Origin: Caballeronia sp. SL2Y3
GTDB taxonomy: Bacteria > Pseudomonadota > Gammaproteobacteria > Burkholderiales > Burkholderiaceae
Assembly (NCBI RefSeq): GCF_022879575.1
Contig: NZ_CP084260.1
Location: 2,046,001-2,110,000, forward strand
Direction of reading: 5' to 3'
Length of the DNA: 64,000 nt
How positions within the stretch are numbered: the first letter of the stretch is position 1; the number at the start of each line of letters is the position of its first letter. The notes below the pieces were generated by a model that saw only the letters and a program-made list of their open reading frames with translations, was not told the DNA's origin and did not search any database. Position numbers and translations under genes: made by a program. Shown here one piece after another: positions 27,972-38,229 of the stretch.

Positions 27972-28142
27972 GTGGTCCCTCGCCCGACAATCGCGCCCTG
28001 AGCCCCGAACGTGCCCTTTCGCCCGCAAAGCGCCAGCCATCGGGACGCGAAGACCGCGACCCGACGGCGTCTCACCCTTCCCCTTTCCGTTCGTCCTCCT
28101 TGACGTTTCCCCCGTTGATGATTCCCACGAACCACCGAACCG

Positions 28143-29282
28143 TCAATTCGTCAGCAACAGCGCGCAACCCCGCGCGATGTTCGCCGCAGCCGAAGGCGGA
28201 TCGAAACGCTGAATCACATCGGTACAACGCTTGGCGACGCCTGCCGTATCCGCGAAGGCTTCGAGCGACTTGAGCATCGTCCGATGCAGGCTCGCGACAT
28301 CGCCTGCGGGGAACGAATAGCCCGACACGCCCTCGACCACCAGCTCCGGCACGCAGCCGCAACTCTCGCTCACGACCACCGGGCAACCGTGACTCAACGC
28401 TTCATTGGTCACGAGACCCCACGGTTCGCGCTTGCTCGGCAGCACCATGCAGGTGGCGCCGAAATACTCGCGCGAGAGCGGCTCGTCCTGAAGGCTGCCC
28501 AGGAAATGCACGGCGTCTTGCAGACCGGCTTCGGCCACCTGCTTCTTCAGATCATCCCCGAGAGGACCGGTGCCGACTATGCGCAATTCCGCATTCGGCA
28601 CGTTCTTTCTCAACTGCTTGAACGCATCGACGAGCGTATCGATACCTTTTTCCGCCGACAAGCGCCCGACGAACAGAAACACCGGCTTATTGCCCTGCCG
28701 ATGCGCCAGGCGATCGTCCACCACCGTCTCCGGCGAGAACGAGCGCGGCAGCGCGGCGGCCTGGCACGGAATGAAGATCTTCTCCTGCTTCGCGCCGAGC
28801 GACATCAGATACTCGCGGCTGCGCGTGCCGAATGCGAAGTAGCCGTCGCACAGGGCAAAAAACACGCGCTTCGGAATCGACGTCAACATGCGGCGCGGAT
28901 TGTCGCGGCCGGTCGAATCGCAGAACACGGCGCGGCGCTTTCCGGTCACGATGCACGCTGCCATCATCGCCCAATATTCGGGGCGGTGATAACCGGGAAG
29001 AACCACGAGATCCGACTTCGCCTTGAGCACTTCCCACACGAGACGCACCGTCATGCGCCACGTCGGCACGTCCTCGTAGCAGCCGCTGTAGAGCTTGGTC
29101 ATCGGATAGCGGTGATACGAGTAATCGACATCGGAGAAGCCGATGCGATCGTGCTCCGTATCGGCGATCTGCACCATCGAATAGCGGATGGAACCGGACC
29201 CCGCGATGTTGTGCAGCGCCGACAGCACCGCCCCCTTGTGCCGCGACCAGACGACGTTATGAAATATGGTCACTGAAGCCAT
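28143..29282 (-). CDS. Glycosyltransferase family 4
   Basis: 379-residue GT-B enzyme starting MASVTIFHNVVWSRHKGAVL, with GGGAGA 6-10 nt upstream of the ATG at 29282. The donor domain has VFLFVGRLSAEKGIDTLVDA, RIVGTGPLGDDL and PSKREPWGLVTNEALSHGCP (Ex7E) then PVVVSESCGC. Found 33 nt downstream of fcl, so co-transcribed. Sugar specificity unknown; a role in EPS repeat-unit assembly follows from position. Confidence 0.88.
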   Translation of the reverse strand: MASVTIFHNVVWSRHKGAVLSALHNIAGSGSIRYSMVQIADTEHDRIGFSDVDYSYHRYPMTKLYSGCYEDVPTWRMTVRLVWEVLKAKSDLVVLPGYHRPEYWAMMAACIVTGKRRAVFCDSTGRDNPRRMLTSIPKRVFFALCDGYFAFGTRSREYLMSLGAKQEKIFIPCQAAALPRSFSPETVVDDRLAHRQGNKPVFLFVGRLSAEKGIDTLVDAFKQLRKNVPNAELRIVGTGPLGDDLKKQVAEAGLQDAVHFLGSLQDEPLSREYFGATCMVLPSKREPWGLVTNEALSHGCPVVVSESCGCVPELVVEGVSGYSFPAGDVASLHRTMLKSLEAFADTAGVAKRCTDVIQRFDPPSAAANIARGCALLLTN

Positions 29283-29315
29283 TTTTATTCTCCCTTGACT
29301 GGATGCCACGCGTTT

Positions 29316-30272
29316 TCAGGCAGCGACAGGCGCCGGCTGCATGGATGCGTAGCGATCGAGGAAGTCGCGATAAGTCGCGCGAATGCCGTCTTCGAGGCCG
29401 GTCGACGCCTTCCAGCCCATGCCTTCGAGCTTCGACACGTCGAGCAGCTTGCGCGGCGTGCCGTCCGGCTTGCTCGCATCGAACACGAGCTCGCCTTCGA
29501 AGCCGACCACGCGGCATACCGTGTGCGCCAGTTCGCTGATGGTCAGGTCATGGCCCACGCCGACGTTGAACACGCCTTCGTTGACGTCGCTTTCCATCAG
29601 GAAGGTCGCTGCATCGGCGAGATCGTCCACATGCAGAAACTCGCGACGCGGCGAGCCCGTACCCCACACGGGCAGCGTCGCGTCGCCGCGCAGCTTCGCT
29701 TCGTGTGCCTTGCGGATGAGCGCGGGCAGCACGTGGCTGCTCTTCAGGTCGTAGTTGTCGTTCGGGCCGTACAGGTTCGTCGGCATGAGCGAGACGAAAT
29801 GCGTGCCGTATTGACGGTTGTACGCCTCGCACATCTTGAGACCCGCGATCTTCGCGATGGCATACGCCTCGTTGGTCGGCTCGAGCGCGGATTGCAGGAG
29901 GTACTCCTCCTTGATCGGCTGCGGGCACGCCTTCGGATAGATGCACGAAGACCCGAAGAACACGAGCTTCGAAACGTTCCAGCGGCAAGCCGCGTGAATC
30001 ACGTTCGTTTCGATGGCGAGGTTCTCGTAGATGAACGAGGCGGGCATCGTCGAATTGGCGAGAATGCCGCCGACGCGCGCCGCCGCCAGGAACACGACGT
30101 CGATCTGCTCTTCTTCGAAGAAGAGGTTCACGCCGCCCTGATCCGTCAGATCGAGATGCGCCTTGGTGCGCGTCACGATGTTGTCGTAGCCGGCTGCGCT
30201 CAGACGGCGCACGAGCGCCGAGCCGACCATGCCGCGGTGTCCCGCGACGAAGATACGTGCGTGCTTGTTCAT
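29316..30272 (-). CDS. fcl: GDP-L-fucose synthase
   Basis: Bifunctional 3,5-epimerase/4-reductase making GDP-L-fucose from GDP-4-keto-6-deoxymannose. The NADPH site is RIFVAGHRGMVGSALVRRL; the catalytic SSCIYPK and EAYAIAKIAGLKM (YxxxK) motifs and NLYGPNDNYDL are all present. At 318 residues it has normal length. It starts 3 nt after gmd, so the two pathway steps are coupled. Confidence 0.95.
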   Translation of the reverse strand: MNKHARIFVAGHRGMVGSALVRRLSAAGYDNIVTRTKAHLDLTDQGGVNLFFEEEQIDVVFLAAARVGGILANSTMPASFIYENLAIETNVIHAACRWNVSKLVFFGSSCIYPKACPQPIKEEYLLQSALEPTNEAYAIAKIAGLKMCEAYNRQYGTHFVSLMPTNLYGPNDNYDLKSSHVLPALIRKAHEAKLRGDATLPVWGTGSPRREFLHVDDLADAATFLMESDVNEGVFNVGVGHDLTISELAHTVCRVVGFEGELVFDASKPDGTPRKLLDVSKLEGMGWKASTGLEDGIRATYRDFLDRYASMQPAPVAA

Positions 30273-30275
30273 GGC

Positions 30276-31394
30276 TTACTCGTGATGTTCGAGAGCCTTG
30301 AAACCGGCGAGCGTCACGAGCGCGTCGCGACGGGCGATCTGATAGTCCGCGCGGACCATCTCCTTCACGAGGGACTCGAAGGAAGTCGACGGCTTCCAGC
30401 CGAGCTTGTCGTGCGCCTTCGTGGGGTCGCCGAGCAGCGTTTCCACTTCGGTCGGACGGAAGTAGCGCGGATCGACCTTGACGATCACCTGGCCCGGCTT
30501 GAACTTGGTGTCGCGGTTATCGACACGATCGACGATACCCACTTCATTCACGCCCTCGCCTTCGAAGCGAACGTGCACGCCGAGTTCGGCAGCCGCGTGC
30601 TGCACGAATTCGCGCACGCTGTACTGCACGCCCGTGGCGATCACGAAGTCTTCGGCCTGTTCCTGTTGCAGCATCATCCACTGCATCTCGACGTAGTCGC
30701 GCGCATGGCCCCAGTCGCGCATGGCGGACAGATTGCCGAGGTACAGATCTTCCTGCAGGCCCACCGCCATGCGTGCAATGGCGCGCGTGATCTTGCGCGT
30801 CACGAACGTCTCGCCACGCACCGGCGATTCATGGTTGAACAGAATGCCGTTGCATGCGTACATGCCATACGCTTCGCGGTAGTTCACGGTGATCCAGTAA
30901 GCGTAGAGCTTGGCCACCGCATACGGGCTGCGCGGATAGAACGGCGTGGTTTCGCGCTGCGGGATTTCCTGCACGAGACCATACAGTTCGGACGTCGAGG
31001 CCTGATAGAAACGCGTCTTCTTTTCGAGGCCGAGAATGCGGATTGCTTCGAGAATGCGCAGCGCGCCGAGACCGTCGGCATTGGCCGTGTATTCCGGCTC
31101 TTCGAACGACACGCCCACATGCGACTGCGCTGCCAGGTTGTAGATTTCGTCGGGCATCACGCGCTGGATGATGCGCACGAGGCTCGTCGAATCGGTCAGG
31201 TCGCCGTGATGCAGGAACAAACGCTGGTCCGGATCGTGCGGATCGCGATACAGATGATCGATGCGGTCCGTGTTGAAGAGCGAGCTACGGCGCTTGATGC
31301 CGTGGACTTCGTAACCCTTCTCGAGCAGCAGTTCGGCAAGATACGACCCGTCTTGCCCCGTAATACCCGTGATCAAAGCAACTTTGCGGTCCAT
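30276..31394 (-). CDS. gmd: GDP-mannose 4,6-dehydratase
   Basis: SDR enzyme converting GDP-D-mannose to GDP-4-keto-6-deoxy-D-mannose. [20 protein letters not shown] is the NADP site and [18 protein letters not shown] the typical Gmd loop; the catalytic part is [10 protein letters not shown], with [10 protein letters not shown]. The C-terminus has [15 protein letters not shown]. At 372 residues it has standard length. Substrate comes from ManC nearby, product goes to Fcl. Confidence 0.96.
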   Translation of the reverse strand: MDRKVALITGITGQDGSYLAELLLEKGYEVHGIKRRSSLFNTDRIDHLYRDPHDPDQRLFLHHGDLTDSTSLVRIIQRVMPDEIYNLAAQSHVGVSFEEPEYTANADGLGALRILEAIRILGLEKKTRFYQASTSELYGLVQEIPQRETTPFYPRSPYAVAKLYAYWITVNYREAYGMYACNGILFNHESPVRGETFVTRKITRAIARMAVGLQEDLYLGNLSAMRDWGHARDYVEMQWMMLQQEQAEDFVIATGVQYSVREFVQHAAAELGVHVRFEGEGVNEVGIVDRVDNRDTKFKPGQVIVKVDPRYFRPTEVETLLGDPTKAHDKLGWKPSTSFESLVKEMVRADYQIARRDALVTLAGFKALEHHE

Positions 31395-31470
31395 GTTTAA
31401 CCTCTTATTCTGCGGTCTGAAGTTGGCGCGCGGCGACGCGCCATCATTGTTATTTCTGTTATTGCTCGCC

Positions 31471-33699
31471 TTATTCGGCGATGCTCTCGTAGCCGTAGTA
31501 GCCGGCGTAGGTGCTGCCCATCAAAATCTTCGATTGCGGAACGTCGGTAAGCAACACGCCCTTCATGCTCACGCCCCCGTGATGCAGGCGCTTCATCGTC
31601 TCGCCAATTTCCTGCACCTGATTCTTGCCGTGGCGCACGACGAGCAGGCTCGTTCCCGCGTGCTTGCCGATGACCGTCGCGTCAGTGACAGCCAGCACAG
31701 GCGGCGTATCGACGACCACGAGGTCATACATCTGCTTCAGTTGCTCCAGCACTTCGCCGAGGCGGTCGCTGGCGAGCAGTTCCGACGGATGCGACGGCAG
31801 CGAGCCCTTCGTGATCAGGTCCACGCCCGGCAGCACATCGTGCAGGATCGCGCTCGACACGTCTGCGCCCATCAGCACATCCGAGAGACCCGGCGAATGA
31901 CGCACGCCGAAGTGCGAGTGGATGTCGCCGCGACGCATGTCGCCATCGATCAGGAGCACGCGCTTTCTCGTGGATGCAACGAGCGTCGCGAGATTCACCG
32001 ACAGGAACGACTTGCCCGCTTCCGGACGCGAGCCCGTGAGCATCACCACGTTGTTGCGCGCATCGGCCATTTGCAGTTGCAGCGACGTACGCAGGCCGCG
32101 AATGCCTTCCACCGCTGCATCTTCCGGCGCCTGAGCGGCCAGCACATGCAGACCTTCGCGACGCATGCCGACCTTGCGTTGCAGGCGCAGTTGCTGCGTG
32201 CTGCGCGGCACGATGGCGAACACACGCACGCCCAGTTGCTTTTCGATCTCTTCCGGACGCTCCACGCCGCCGTACAGCGACTTGCGGATGAACGCGACGA
32301 TCACGCCGAGCACGAGGCCCACGCCAGCCGAAATCAGGATCACGAGCAGGCGCTTCGGGCGCACGGGATCGTCGGCGGCTTGCGCGTAGTCCACCACGCG
32401 CACGTTGCCGATCTGCCCTGCCTTTGCGATGCGAAGTTGTTGCGCGCTGTTGAGCAGGTTCGTGTACAGCTCGGTGTTCACGCGGACGTCGCGCAGATAA
32501 CGCAGTGCCGTCTGCTCCGTATCGGGCAGCGTAGACACGCTCTTGCCAAGACGCGTCTGCGCGCCCGACAGCGATGCGATCTGCGCATCCAGTGCCTGCA
32601 CCGACGGATGATTCGGCGTGAAGCGTTGCGACAGTTCGGCGCGTTGCTGTTGCAGGTCCGTGAGCTTGGTCTTGTTATCGACGATCTGTTGCAGCAACAG
32701 ACGGCTTTCCTCGCTCAGGTCAACCGTGCCCTGGTGATTGCGGAACGTGTTGTAGCGCTGTTCGGCATCGTCGAGCTGCTTCTTCAGCACAGGCAGTTGC
32801 TGATCGAGAAAGGCCAGCGTGTGTTCTGCTTCGGCCGAACGCTTGTCGGCATCCTGCTGCACGTAGCGGTTCGCGATGTTGTTGACGATCTGCGCCGCTT
32901 CCTTCGGATTGCGCCCTTCGAGGCTCACGCTGATGATGCCCGATTGCAGCGCCGTTTCAGCCACGGTCAGACGCTGCTGCAGGTTGTCGATGGTCGTGAG
33001 CGTCGAGAAGCGTTGCAGGTCGAAGTGCACGCCAGGCGCGCCCACGAGCTTCTCCACCTTCAGCTTGACCGGGCCGTGCGCGGTCATGCCGGTGGCTTCC
33101 TCGCCGACCTTGCCCGTGAGCACCACGACGCCTTCCGGATCGTTCAGCGCATACGTGCCGTCTTCGCCTGCAACCAGCGTGAACTTCTGGTCGTAGAGTT
33201 CCTTCGGCGTGTCGAAGAGCGGCACGCTGATCTGTTCGTTGCCCCATGCGAAGCGCGACAGATAGCCCGCGGGCGGCGTCACGTTCAGCATCGAGAACAC
33301 GCTGCCGACCGCGCCGCCGATCACCGGAATGGAATGCGGCGCGGCGCTGATGTCGAGGTGCAGGCGGCGCACCGTGTCGTCGACGACGAGGCGCGAACGC
33401 AGCAGTTCGATCTGCGCGGCGGTGGTGGACTTCGCATCGAACATCTGCGACACGGCTTGCACCGCGTTGACGTTCGCGTTGGCGTTGTTGTTCGCGTTGG
33501 TCTCTTCGACCTGGATGAGGGCGTCCGCTTTGTAGGTCGGCGGCGCGATGAACGCGTAGGCCGTCCCCAGCGCGACCACCGCGAGCATGACGACCGTCAC
33601 GAGTTTCCAGTTGCCGAATACGGCAGCCAGATAGTCGGATAATCGCAACTCGTCGCCGGTCGAGACGTCCGAGTAGCGTGCATCAAAGTTCATGGCCAT
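31471..33699 (-). CDS. wzc: Wzc-type tyrosine autokinase / chain-length determinant
   Basis: 742-residue inner-membrane protein (BceF/Wzc class) controlling EPS polymerisation. Domains: a Wzz segment with TM1 near residue 35, a long periplasmic coiled-coil part (residues 200-410), TM2 near residue 445 ([20 protein letters not shown]), then the BY-kinase. Walker [13 protein letters not shown] lies near 553 and Walker A' [10 protein letters not shown] near 590. The C-terminal Tyr cluster [10 protein letters not shown] is the autophosphorylation tail. A second ATG at 33693 is an alternative start. No Wzb phosphatase gene accompanies it. Confidence 0.94.
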   Translation of the reverse strand: MAMNFDARYSDVSTGDELRLSDYLAAVFGNWKLVTVVMLAVVALGTAYAFIAPPTYKADALIQVEETNANNNANANVNAVQAVSQMFDAKSTTAAQIELLRSRLVVDDTVRRLHLDISAAPHSIPVIGGAVGSVFSMLNVTPPAGYLSRFAWGNEQISVPLFDTPKELYDQKFTLVAGEDGTYALNDPEGVVVLTGKVGEEATGMTAHGPVKLKVEKLVGAPGVHFDLQRFSTLTTIDNLQQRLTVAETALQSGIISVSLEGRNPKEAAQIVNNIANRYVQQDADKRSAEAEHTLAFLDQQLPVLKKQLDDAEQRYNTFRNHQGTVDLSEESRLLLQQIVDNKTKLTDLQQQRAELSQRFTPNHPSVQALDAQIASLSGAQTRLGKSVSTLPDTEQTALRYLRDVRVNTELYTNLLNSAQQLRIAKAGQIGNVRVVDYAQAADDPVRPKRLLVILISAGVGLVLGVIVAFIRKSLYGGVERPEEIEKQLGVRVFAIVPRSTQQLRLQRKVGMRREGLHVLAAQAPEDAAVEGIRGLRTSLQLQMADARNNVVMLTGSRPEAGKSFLSVNLATLVASTRKRVLLIDGDMRRGDIHSHFGVRHSPGLSDVLMGADVSSAILHDVLPGVDLITKGSLPSHPSELLASDRLGEVLEQLKQMYDLVVVDTPPVLAVTDATVIGKHAGTSLLVVRHGKNQVQEIGETMKRLHHGGVSMKGVLLTDVPQSKILMGSTYAGYYGYESIAE

Positions 33700-33801
33700 G
33701 GTCTCGCTCGCTTATTTCTTTGAATGTCGCACAAGGTCTCCGGCGCGCCCCTGCGCGCCGGTCATACTGCAAGAATCTAATGCTTGCTATTGCTATTGCT
33801 T

Positions 33802-34989
33802 TTACTTGGTGATGACCGCTGCCGTCAGACCGGCGTTGATCGCCGGCAACAGCAGGTTCAGGACACGGCTGAAGCGGACGAGCCCGTTGTTGTCCACATA
33901 GACCACGTCCTTCGGCTGCAGCTCGAAGCTGTTCGCAAGCAGCATGGACACCGGGGAACGCGCATCGAGCTTGTACACCTCGGGGTTGTCCGTCTGGCCA
34001 TTGCGGATCACGTACAGCTCCTTCGGGTCCGACGTCTCGGCGTTGAAGCTGCCGGCTTGCGAGATCGCATCCGAGAGCGTCAGCTTGCCGTTGCGCATCG
34101 GGATCACCGTTGCCGGCTTCGTCACTTCGCCCATCACGTACACGCCGTTGTCTTCACGCGAATCGATGCGCAATGCATCGCCGCCCTTCAACAGGATGTC
34201 CGCCGGGTTGCGGCCCTTCGCGGTCATCCCGGCGATGTTGATGTGATACGTCACACCATCACGGATAAGCGTGACACGACTTTGATCCGCCGTTGGTGCG
34301 AAACCGCCCGCACGGCCGATAGCTTCCGTCAGCGTCATCGGAATGTCGTTGATTTGCTGCGAGCCGGGCGTGCGCACTTCGCCGTCGATATAGACTTGTT
34401 GCGCACGGAACGATGCGACGCGCACCGTCAGCTGCGGCTTCACGAATACTTTGGACAACTCGTTATACAGTTCCCGCTGCACTTGCGATTCGGTCTTGCC
34501 CGCGACATGAATCGCGCGGTTGACGTACGGGAATTGCAGGTTGCCGTCGGCATCGACCACGAAGCCGGGTGCGGCATCCGCGGGGCGCGTCTGCTGCGGC
34601 GGCTGGCCGACCGCGGCCACGAGTTCCGGGTGATCCCACACGGTGATCTGCAGCACGTCGCCCGGCCCGAGCGTGTATGCACGCGCCTTGCCGTAGAGGC
34701 TCGCGTTCGGATCGACCGAGCTGGTCGGCTGCGCGGCCTTCAGCTTGCGCACGAGCGTGAGATCGATCGGCGTGATCGGAATGTTTTGCGCCGTGACCGG
34801 ATCGCCCTGGTCGTTGGACGTTTCGGTGAGCGCGGCGGGCTTGTCCATGTGCATGCCCGGTGCGAGCGCGCAACCCGCGAAGATGACGCAGAGTGAAGCG
34901 GCCGCTGCCAGGCTCGAGAGCCGGAAGACGCCCGACACGTTCGTATTGGCGGCCATGGATGTGGTGCCCGGTTGTTGTTGGTTGTGCAT
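33802..34989 (-). CDS. wza: Outer-membrane polysaccharide export lipoprotein (Wza family)
   Basis: 395-residue OPX protein. The signal peptide ends at lipobox IFAGC (Cys 40). The polysaccharide export domain has YTLGPGDVLQITVWDHPEL, then SLBB repeats (QQVYIDGEVRTPGSQQ and NGVYVMGEVTKP). The start at 34989 follows AGGGG by about 9 nt; an ATG at 35007, overlapping the WcaJ stop, is the alternative. Forms the channel through which Wzc-linked EPS leaves the cell. Confidence 0.93.
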   Translation of the reverse strand: MHNQQQPGTTSMAANTNVSGVFRLSSLAAAASLCVIFAGCALAPGMHMDKPAALTETSNDQGDPVTAQNIPITPIDLTLVRKLKAAQPTSSVDPNASLYGKARAYTLGPGDVLQITVWDHPELVAAVGQPPQQTRPADAAPGFVVDADGNLQFPYVNRAIHVAGKTESQVQRELYNELSKVFVKPQLTVRVASFRAQQVYIDGEVRTPGSQQINDIPMTLTEAIGRAGGFAPTADQSRVTLIRDGVTYHINIAGMTAKGRNPADILLKGGDALRIDSREDNGVYVMGEVTKPATVIPMRNGKLTLSDAISQAGSFNAETSDPKELYVIRNGQTDNPEVYKLDARSPVSMLLANSFELQPKDVVYVDNNGLVRFSRVLNLLLPAINAGLTAAVITK

Positions 34990-35006
34990 GATGGTCGTCC
35001 CCTGCA

Positions 35007-36386
35007 TCAATATGCGTTGGTGTGGCGTAGTCCCTTGAAGATCGTAGCGGCGATGATTCTCATATCGAGTCCGAACGACCAGTTACCGAGGTAGTACAAA
35101 TCGTGAGCGACGCGTCCTTCCATTTTTTCAATCAGATCAGTTTCCCCGCGAAAGCCGTTAACCTGGGCCCAGCCGGTGATGCCCGGCTTGATCCGGTAAC
35201 GATGGATATACCCCGACACGACCTTCTGATACAGGTCGTCATGCTCCAGTGCGTGCGGACGCGGGCCCACAACGGACATGTCGCCGAGCAGAACGTTGAA
35301 GAACTGCGGCAGCTCGTCGAGGCTGGTACGGCGCAGAAATGCTCCCACACGGGTCACGCGCGGATCGTTGCGCGTGGCCTGGCGAAGCACGCCGGCCTGT
35401 TCCGTATGCACACGCATGGAACGGAACTTGTAGATCTTGAAGACGCGGCCATCCGCGCCCTTGCGGCGTTGCTTGAAAAGCACCGGTCCGCGCGACGTGA
35501 GCTTGATCGCAATGGCAATGGCGATGAGCAACGGCGACACGGCGATGATCGCAAGCAGTGCGAACAGACGGTCGAAGATTTCCTTCTGCAGCAGCGCGCT
35601 TTGCGACAGCGGCGAAGCCACGAGATTGATCGCCGTTTCGCCGAGCAGATCGGTCACGCCCGCTTCGAAGAGCGCGAGACTGCGCACATCCGGAAGGAAT
35701 CGCACGTTGACGAGATCGTCGCGAAACTCGTTCACGAAGCGCAGGATGGTGCGCTCCTCCGACAACGGCAACGCGAGCCAGACCTCATGCACGTTCTGCG
35801 TGCGCACGAAGTTCACGAACGCGTCGTAGTCTTCGTACACCGGAACGCGCGTGTTGAGCCGGCCCGCTTCCGGCGCGACGTTCAGCGCGGCGGTCACACG
35901 AAAGCCGGAGTTCTTCGCGCGGTCCAGCTTCTTCGCGATGGAGTTGCCATGCCTGCCGCAACCCACGATCGCCACCTGATGCAGGTTCATGCCCGCGTTG
36001 CGCATGCGCGCCAGCACGACGTGCATGGCGAGCCGTCCCGCGATCATGAGCCCGCCCGATACCGCCGTCCAATAGGCGAACCAGAGGCGCGACACGTAGT
36101 CGAGGCGGTGCAGCGAGAACATCAGCGCAAGCGCGCAGCCCTGCACGACCAGCCAGCCGAGCGACACCTGGCAGGCGAGCATCACCTTGCTGCGGCCGCG
36201 CCATGATTCATAGACGCCGAAGCCCGGAAACAGCGCAAGCGAAAACGCCGCCGCGAACGCGACGAACGCTGCCGAATGCGCATGTGCCTCTATGTACTCG
36301 AACCTGATCTGCGACGCCACCGCCGCGCCGCCGACGATCATGGCGACGTCGAACAGGCGCGCGAGCAACCCTTGTAAATCGCGCAT
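35007..36386 (-). CDS. wcaJ: Undecaprenyl-phosphate glucose phosphotransferase (WcaJ/BceB)
   Basis: 459-residue PHPT enzyme that starts the EPS repeat by moving glucose-1-P from UDP-glucose to undecaprenyl phosphate. The N-terminal half has about four membrane segments and a CoA-binding-like domain ([17 protein letters not shown]). The C-terminal catalytic domain has [39 protein letters not shown] and [14 protein letters not shown], all conserved. Its stop overlaps the possible wza ATG. Glucose specificity is inferred from the WcaJ family. Confidence 0.93.
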   Translation of the reverse strand: MRDLQGLLARLFDVAMIVGGAAVASQIRFEYIEAHAHSAAFVAFAAAFSLALFPGFGVYESWRGRSKVMLACQVSLGWLVVQGCALALMFSLHRLDYVSRLWFAYWTAVSGGLMIAGRLAMHVVLARMRNAGMNLHQVAIVGCGRHGNSIAKKLDRAKNSGFRVTAALNVAPEAGRLNTRVPVYEDYDAFVNFVRTQNVHEVWLALPLSEERTILRFVNEFRDDLVNVRFLPDVRSLALFEAGVTDLLGETAINLVASPLSQSALLQKEIFDRLFALLAIIAVSPLLIAIAIAIKLTSRGPVLFKQRRKGADGRVFKIYKFRSMRVHTEQAGVLRQATRNDPRVTRVGAFLRRTSLDELPQFFNVLLGDMSVVGPRPHALEHDDLYQKVVSGYIHRYRIKPGITGWAQVNGFRGETDLIEKMEGRVAHDLYYLGNWSFGLDMRIIAATIFKGLRHTNAY

Positions 36387-36505
36387 GTCTCTTCCCCGAA
36401 CGATTCAACTTGCTGAAGAACTACCTGTGTCTCCTCCTCGCATGCCGGTCTTGGTGTGTTGCCCGCCGTTGCAAGAAAGCTGTCTCACTGCCCCCGAAGC
36501 GCTAC

Positions 36506-38035
36506 TCAGTTGCGGCCGTACTTGTCGTCGAAACGCACGATGTCGTCCTCGCCGAGATAGCTGCCCGACTGCACTTCGATCATTTCGAGCGGCACCTTGC
36601 CCGGGTTCTCCAGACGATGGCGCACGCCGAGCGGAATGAACGTGGATTCGTTCTCGCTCAGGAGGAACTCTTCGTCGCCGCGCGTGACGAGCGCCGTGCC
36701 GCACACGACGATCCAGTGTTCTGCGCGATGGTGATGCATCTGCAGCGACAGGCGCGCGCCCGGCGCCACGACGATGCGCTTCACCTGGAAGCGTTCGCCA
36801 TGCTCGATGGAATCGTAGAAACCCCAGGGGCGGCGCACCTTGCGATGCGTGTCCGCTTCGGGCGCATGCTGTTCGCGGATGCGGGCGACGAGGCCCTTGA
36901 TGTCCTGCACGCGCGAACGGTCCGCGACGAGCACCGCGTCATCCGTTTCGACGACGATGATGTTGGTCGTGCCCACGCACGCGACGAGACGTCCGCCTTC
37001 CGAGCGCGCATAGCTGGAGGTCGCGCCTTCGAACACCACGCGGCCGCTCGCCACGTTGCCCGAGTCGTCCTTGTCCATCGCGTCCCACACGGCATCCCAC
37101 GAGCCGAGGTCCGACCAGCCCGCGACGAGCGGCACGACCACGCCTTCGAACGGCGCGTTCGCCGTGCCGATGTGCTCCATCACTGCATAGTCGATCGAAT
37201 CGGACGGCGCGCGTCCGAACTCGCCCGCGTTCGGACGGAAGAACTTGCCGTCGGCCTTGCCTTCGCTCAGGGCCGCGCAGCAGGCCGCGTGCATGTCGGC
37301 GTTGAGCGCTTGCAGCGCCGCAAGCCACACGCTCGCGCGCACCACGAAAATGCCGCTGTTCCACCAGTACGTGCCCGCCGCGACGTATTGCGCGGCGACT
37401 TCGGCGGCCGGCTTCTCGACGAAGCGCTGGATCCGATGCGCGCCGTCTTCGAGCGCATCGCCGAGACGGATGTAGCCGAAGCCGGTGTCGGGGCGCGTCG
37501 GCGGAATGCCGAGCGTCGCGATCATGCCGCGCTCTGCGTACCCCGCCGCGACCTCGATCGCGCGATGCAGCGCGGGGATGTCCGCGATGGAGTGATCGGC
37601 GGGCATCGCCACCATGATCGCGTCGCGGCCGTCCTTGCATGCGGCGAGCGCGGCGAGCGTGAGCGCGGGCGCCGTATCGCGGCGCGCGGGCTCGACGATG
37701 ATCTGCGCCGTCACGCCGCTTTCGCGCGTCTGCTCTTCCGTCGTGAAGCGATGCTCTTCGCCGCATACGATGATCGGCTCGGCGCTGACATCGAAGCCGC
37801 CCTTGAAGCCTTTCATGCGCGAAACGGTCGCCTGCAGAAGCGAGTCGCGGCCGACAATGCCGATCAACTGCTTCGGAAACTGCTCACGGGACATCGGCCA
37901 CAGGCGCGTGCCCGAGCCGCCGGCGAGAATGACCGGCACGATCCGGCGGCAAGGCTCGGCCGTCATAGCCGAGCCTGCCTCCTCACCGCTCCTACCTACC
38001 ATCACCTCACCTTCCGTGCGTGCCTCATTACTCAT
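36506..38035 (-). CDS. manC: Mannose-1-P guanylyltransferase / mannose-6-P isomerase
   Basis: 509-residue type II PMI-GMP enzyme (AlgA/BceA class). The guanylyltransferase part begins VPVILAGGSGTRLWPMSRE with FVEKP and WWNSGIFV; the isomerase cupin has RPWGFYDSIEHGERFQVK and MHHHRAEHWIVV with metal His residues. ATG at 38035 has AGGAG 9 nt upstream; a longer upstream frame is antisense to the regulator gene. It is the first gene of the minus-strand EPS operon and supplies GDP-mannose to Gmd. A 35-residue N-terminal extension precedes the core. Confidence 0.94.
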   Translation of the reverse strand: MSNEARTEGEVMVGRSGEEAGSAMTAEPCRRIVPVILAGGSGTRLWPMSREQFPKQLIGIVGRDSLLQATVSRMKGFKGGFDVSAEPIIVCGEEHRFTTEEQTRESGVTAQIIVEPARRDTAPALTLAALAACKDGRDAIMVAMPADHSIADIPALHRAIEVAAGYAERGMIATLGIPPTRPDTGFGYIRLGDALEDGAHRIQRFVEKPAAEVAAQYVAAGTYWWNSGIFVVRASVWLAALQALNADMHAACCAALSEGKADGKFFRPNAGEFGRAPSDSIDYAVMEHIGTANAPFEGVVVPLVAGWSDLGSWDAVWDAMDKDDSGNVASGRVVFEGATSSYARSEGGRLVACVGTTNIIVVETDDAVLVADRSRVQDIKGLVARIREQHAPEADTHRKVRRPWGFYDSIEHGERFQVKRIVVAPGARLSLQMHHHRAEHWIVVCGTALVTRGDEEFLLSENESTFIPLGVRHRLENPGKVPLEMIEVQSGSYLGEDDIVRFDDKYGRN

Positions 38036-38099
38036 CGTAGGACTCCTGCCTGCATGTTCGTGTGCGCGGCGCTGTGTACCACTGGCCGCCCGAGAATGA

Positions 38100-38129
38100 T
38101 TGGCCCGCGGACCAAGATGGTCCGGCCAA
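38100..38129 (-). promoter_or_regulatory. Inverted repeat in the manC leader
   Basis: Nested dyad: TTGGCC (38100-38105) with GGCCAA (38124-38129), enclosing GGACCA/TGGTCC around AGA, 65 nt upstream of manC. Candidate operator or leader hairpin for the EPS operon. Confidence 0.5.
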
Positions 38130-38229
38130 ATGTTCGACGCTTTGCGCCACCCCTGTCCGCTATCACACACAAGACGGCGCGCATTCTTGTACCTTCGACC
38201 TTCTGTCTCCTGCCATGCCGTGCCGCGCT

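Noticed and set aside
31369-33642. Long plus-strand open frame opposite wzc
   Set aside because: His/Arg/Leu-rich shadow of a high-GC gene with clear Wzc homology on the other strand.
36387-38229. JUMPstart/ops element for RfaH upstream of EPS genes
   Set aside because: No GGCGGTAG-type sequence was found in the leader regions of manC or the other glycan operons.
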